Below, in pieces: positions 5,444-7,832 of a stretch of 7,832 nt of DNA. Origin of the DNA: Actinomycetes bacterium (GTDB lineage: Bacteria; Actinomycetota; Actinomycetes; Propionibacteriales; Propionibacteriaceae); the NCBI GenBank assembly GCA_009785885.1, contig WQUE01000024.1:1-7832 (forward strand), read 5' to 3'. The first letter of the stretch is position 1; each line of letters begins with the position of its first letter. The notes beneath the pieces were generated by a model that worked only from the letters and a program-made list of their open reading frames with translations, had not been told where the DNA came from and searched no databases. The position numbers were made by a program, and so were the translations under genes.

Positions 5444-7306
5444 ATGACGGAGGAAGACCTGGTGCTGGCGGGGGAGTTCCCCCAGCCCACCGAGGAAGAG
5501 TGGGGCCGCGAGGTCCTCAAGGCGATGAACCGCAGGCGTCCCCCGGGGACGGAGTTGACCCTGGAGCAGGCGATCAAGCGGCTCACCGCCATCACGGTCG
5601 ACGGATTGTCGATCAGTCCGCTGTACACAGAGGCTGACGGGCATCCGATCGGCTACCCGGCGCAGATGCCGTTCACCAGGGGAAGCGAGTTGCCCGACAT
5701 GGCATCGCCCTGGATCGTCGAGCAGCTGCACGAGGATCCGGACGCGGCACGGACCAACCGCCACGTCCACGACGACCTGGAGCGCGGCGCCCGCGGCGTG
5801 TGGCTGCGGGTGGACGACGACGCGATCGCCCCGGCCGACCTGGCCAAGGCGCTCGACGGTGTGGTCCCCGGGGCGGCGGATATCGCCGTCTCGTCGATCG
5901 GCCGGCAGGCCGAGGCAGCCGAGGCGCTCGTCGCGTTCCTGGAGGCGAGCGGTGAAGCCGATGAGGCGACCGGCACGCTGGGCATCGACCCGATGGCCGC
6001 TGCGGCGGTGACGGGCAAGCCCGCCGATCTGGCGGGGCTGGCGGGTTGGGTCGCGAAGGCGCCGGGGTCCGTGCGGGCTCTGACCGTCGACGTGACCCCG
6101 TACGACGACGCCGGTTGCGGCGACGTGCAGCAGTTGGGGTACGCGGTCGCCACCGGGATCGCGTACGTCCGCGCGTTGGCCGAGCAGGGCGTGGGTGCCA
6201 CCGAGGCGTTCGATTCGATCTGCTTCCGCGTCGCCGCGACGGCGGACCAGTTCGCGACGATCTGCCGGCTGCGGGCGCTGCGGCGCCTGTGGGCGCGGGT
6301 CGGCGAGGTGCTGGACGTCGCCGAGGCCGATCGTGGGGCGGTGCAGCAGGCGGTGACGAGCCGGCGCATCCTGACCCGGGACGACCCGTGGGTCAACCTG
6401 CTGCGCGTGACGATCTCGTCGTTCGCGAGCGCGGTCGGCGGGGCCGAGACCGTGACGACGTTGCCGCACGACGAGGCGTACGGCCTGCCGACGCCGTTCT
6501 CGCGCCGGCTTGCCCGCAACATCCAGTTGCTGGCCGAGGAGGAGACGCGTGCCGCGGCCGTGAAGGATCCCGGCGGCGGTTCCTGGTTCATCGAGAGCCT
6601 CACCGACCAGATGTGCGACAAGGCGTGGGCGCTCGTGCAGGAGATCGAGGCCGCGGGTGGCATGGCGAAGGCTTTGGCCGACGGCTTGGTCGCGTCCCAG
6701 ATCGCCGAGGTGGCGAACGCGCGGGCCAAGCTCATCGCCACGCGCAAGCTGCCGATCACGGGCGTGTCCATGTTCCCGAAGCCGGACGAGACGCCGCTCA
6801 CCGACGTCGTCCCGCGTCCGGCCCGTCCGACCTACGGCGGCTTGCCCGTGCGTCGCGACGCCGCCCCGTTCGAGGCGCTGCGGACGCGGTCCCGGGCCTA
6901 CGCCGCGCGTCACGGCGGTGAACCACCGGCCGTGCTGCTCGCCTGCCTGGGCGACCAGCGCGAGTTCGGTGGCCGCCAGATGTTTACGTCGAACCTGCTG
7001 TGGGTGGCCGGCCTGGCCACGCCCGAACTGCAGGGGCCGACGGCTGCCGAACTGGCCGCCGAGGCAAGCGCGAAGAAGTGCGCCGTCGTCGTCTTGGCGT
7101 CCAGCGCCAAGGTGTACGCGGAGGAGGCCATCGCGGCTGCCAAGGCGCTCAAGGACGCCGGGGTGGCGTGTGTGTGCCTCGCCGGACGGAAGACCGAGAC
7201 CGGCTCGGATGAGGCCGACAAGCTCATCGATGTGGAGATCTATGACGGCATGGATGTCGTCGCCTTCCTCTCCGACACGCTCGACCGACTGGGGGTAGAC
7301 AAGTGA
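5444..7306 (+). CDS. mutA: Methylmalonyl-CoA mutase small (beta) subunit MutA
   Basis: MutA is the non-catalytic partner of MutB; the heterodimer rearranges succinyl-CoA and (R)-methylmalonyl-CoA using adenosylcobalamin, the key step to propionyl-CoA in propionate fermentation (or its reversal). The 620-residue product is close to P. freudenreichii MutA (638 as I recall). It contains an N-terminal TIM-barrel-like half with TEAFDSICFRVAATADQF from about residue 253, SVGGAE-like SAVGGAETVTTLP and DPGGGSWFIESLT (375-387), and a C-terminal flavodoxin-like B12-fold domain from about residue 494. In that domain the cobalt-ligand motif DxHxxG is degenerate: it reads D504-Q-R506-E-F-G509, with Arg in place of His, so MutA should not bind B12, as known for this subunit. 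The ATG is set by AGGGAGG at 5428-5434. The stop overlaps the mutB start, and a cobalamin riboswitch precedes the gene. Confidence 0.96.
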   Translation: MTEEDLVLAGEFPQPTEEEWGREVLKAMNRRRPPGTELTLEQAIKRLTAITVDGLSISPLYTEADGHPIGYPAQMPFTRGSELPDMASPWIVEQLHEDPDAARTNRHVHDDLERGARGVWLRVDDDAIAPADLAKALDGVVPGAADIAVSSIGRQAEAAEALVAFLEASGEADEATGTLGIDPMAAAAVTGKPADLAGLAGWVAKAPGSVRALTVDVTPYDDAGCGDVQQLGYAVATGIAYVRALAEQGVGATEAFDSICFRVAATADQFATICRLRALRRLWARVGEVLDVAEADRGAVQQAVTSRRILTRDDPWVNLLRVTISSFASAVGGAETVTTLPHDEAYGLPTPFSRRLARNIQLLAEEETRAAAVKDPGGGSWFIESLTDQMCDKAWALVQEIEAAGGMAKALADGLVASQIAEVANARAKLIATRKLPITGVSMFPKPDETPLTDVVPRPARPTYGGLPVRRDAAPFEALRTRSRAYAARHGGEPPAVLLACLGDQREFGGRQMFTSNLLWVAGLATPELQGPTAAELAAEASAKKCAVVVLASSAKVYAEEAIAAAKALKDAGVACVCLAGRKTETGSDEADKLIDVEIYDGMDVVAFLSDTLDRLGVDK

Positions 7307-7832
7307 CCAAGGTTCCATCGTTCGCACATGTCGATCTGGGCTCGTGCGCCCCGCCTGCCGGCCAGAGCGCGCCTTCGCTCTCGGGTCGGTGGCACACCCC
7401 CGAGCAGATCGATGTCAAGCCGCTGTACACCGACGCCGACCTCGCCGGACTGGACTTCCTGAAGACCTATCCCAGCCTGGTCCCGTTCCTGCGCGGCCCC
7501 TATCCGGTGATGTATGTCACCCAGCCGTGGACGATCCGGCAGTACGCCGGGTTCTCTACCGCCGAGGAGTCCAACGCCTTCTACCGCCGCAACCTCGCGT
7601 CCGGCCAGAAGGGCCTGTCCATCGCGTTCGACCTGCCGACCCACCGTGGCTACGACTCCGACAATCCCCGTGTGCCGGGCGATGTCGGAATGGCCGGTGT
7701 GGCCGTCAGCTCGATCCTCGACATGCGCCAGTTGTTCGACGGCATCCCGCTGGACCAGATGAGCGTGTCCATGACCATGAACGGCGCGGTGCTGCCGATC
7801 CTGGCGCTCTACATCGTCGCGGCCGAGGAGCA
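7303..7832 (+). CDS. mutB: Methylmalonyl-CoA mutase large (alpha, catalytic) subunit MutB, 3' end missing
   Basis: The first 176 residues of the catalytic subunit are present (full family length about 730); the window ends inside the TIM barrel, so the B12-binding domain is not seen. Recognition rests on the nearly invariant blocks PWTIRQYAGFSTAEESNAFY, LSIAFDLPTHRGYDSDNPRV and SMTMNGAVLPILALY. Tyr81 corresponds to active-site Tyr89 of P. shermanii MutB, Tyr67 to Tyr75 and Arg79 to Arg87, a constant offset of 8. The residue matching Arg82 is Gln74; I recall the same Gln (MYVNQPW) in other actinobacterial MutBs, so it is probably lineage variation. The gene starts with GTG at 7303, overlapping the mutA TGA (GTGA), with GGGGG at 7291-7295 as a likely ribosome binding site; translation is probably coupled, giving equal subunit amounts. 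Confidence 0.97.
   Translation, partial: MTKVPSFAHVDLGSCAPPAGQSAPSLSGRWHTPEQIDVKPLYTDADLAGLDFLKTYPSLVPFLRGPYPVMYVTQPWTIRQYAGFSTAEESNAFYRRNLASGQKGLSIAFDLPTHRGYDSDNPRVPGDVGMAGVAVSSILDMRQLFDGIPLDQMSVSMTMNGAVLPILALYIVAAEE

Noticed and set aside
6953..6970. Loss of the B12-ligating histidine (DQREFG) as a sign of a damaged mutase.
   Set aside because: A degenerate B12 motif is the normal state of the MutA subunit; MutB carries the cobalamin site.
5441..7327. A 628-codon minus-strand open frame covering all of mutA.
   Set aside because: The translation is Arg/His/Gly-rich low-complexity text with no family motifs, while the plus strand encodes a clear MutA. It is an antisense shadow.

Overview
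The window is about 70% GC with codon use typical of actinomycetes. Its gene content (folD followed by a DUF3017 gene, an NAD malate dehydrogenase, and adjacent mutA-mutB for heterodimeric methylmalonyl-CoA mutase) points to a high-GC actinobacterium, most likely of the Propionibacteriaceae or a relative. MutA and MutB resemble the Propionibacterium freudenreichii subunits over long stretches as I remember them; the species cannot be named from this alone.

Layout, left to right. 1-1434 (+) is the 3' part of a DUF2079 multispanning membrane protein whose start lies outside the window. 1476-2333 (+) is folD, probably on a leaderless transcript. 2326-2676 (+) is a small DUF3017 membrane protein overlapping folD by 8 bases. 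2695-3699 (-) is mdh, converging on it with only 18 bases between the two stop codons. 3700-3928 is a divergent promoter region. 3929-5128 (+) is a class I aminotransferase of the AspC/TyrB type. 5129-5443 is a gene-free stretch holding a weak terminator candidate, a -10 box and a cobalamin riboswitch. 5444-7306 (+) is mutA and 7303-7832 (+) is the start of mutB, overlapping by 4 bases and cut off by the window end.

How the genes fit together. Malate dehydrogenase (oxaloacetate/malate), an aminotransferase that can interconvert aspartate and oxaloacetate, and methylmalonyl-CoA mutase (succinyl-CoA/methylmalonyl-CoA) are all steps of, or feeders into, the Wood-Werkman propionate cycle. This suggests a central-carbon neighbourhood; the functional link is inference. 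folD-DUF3017 is a separate one-carbon unit.

The most interesting item is the cobalamin riboswitch in front of mutAB. Cobalamin riboswitches usually repress B12 synthesis, B12 uptake or B12-independent isoenzymes, whereas here the RNA sits before an enzyme that needs B12 as cofactor. Whether it is an ON or an OFF switch cannot be settled from sequence. I found no mobile elements, CRISPR arrays, tRNA or rRNA genes, and no clearly undescribed multi-gene system.
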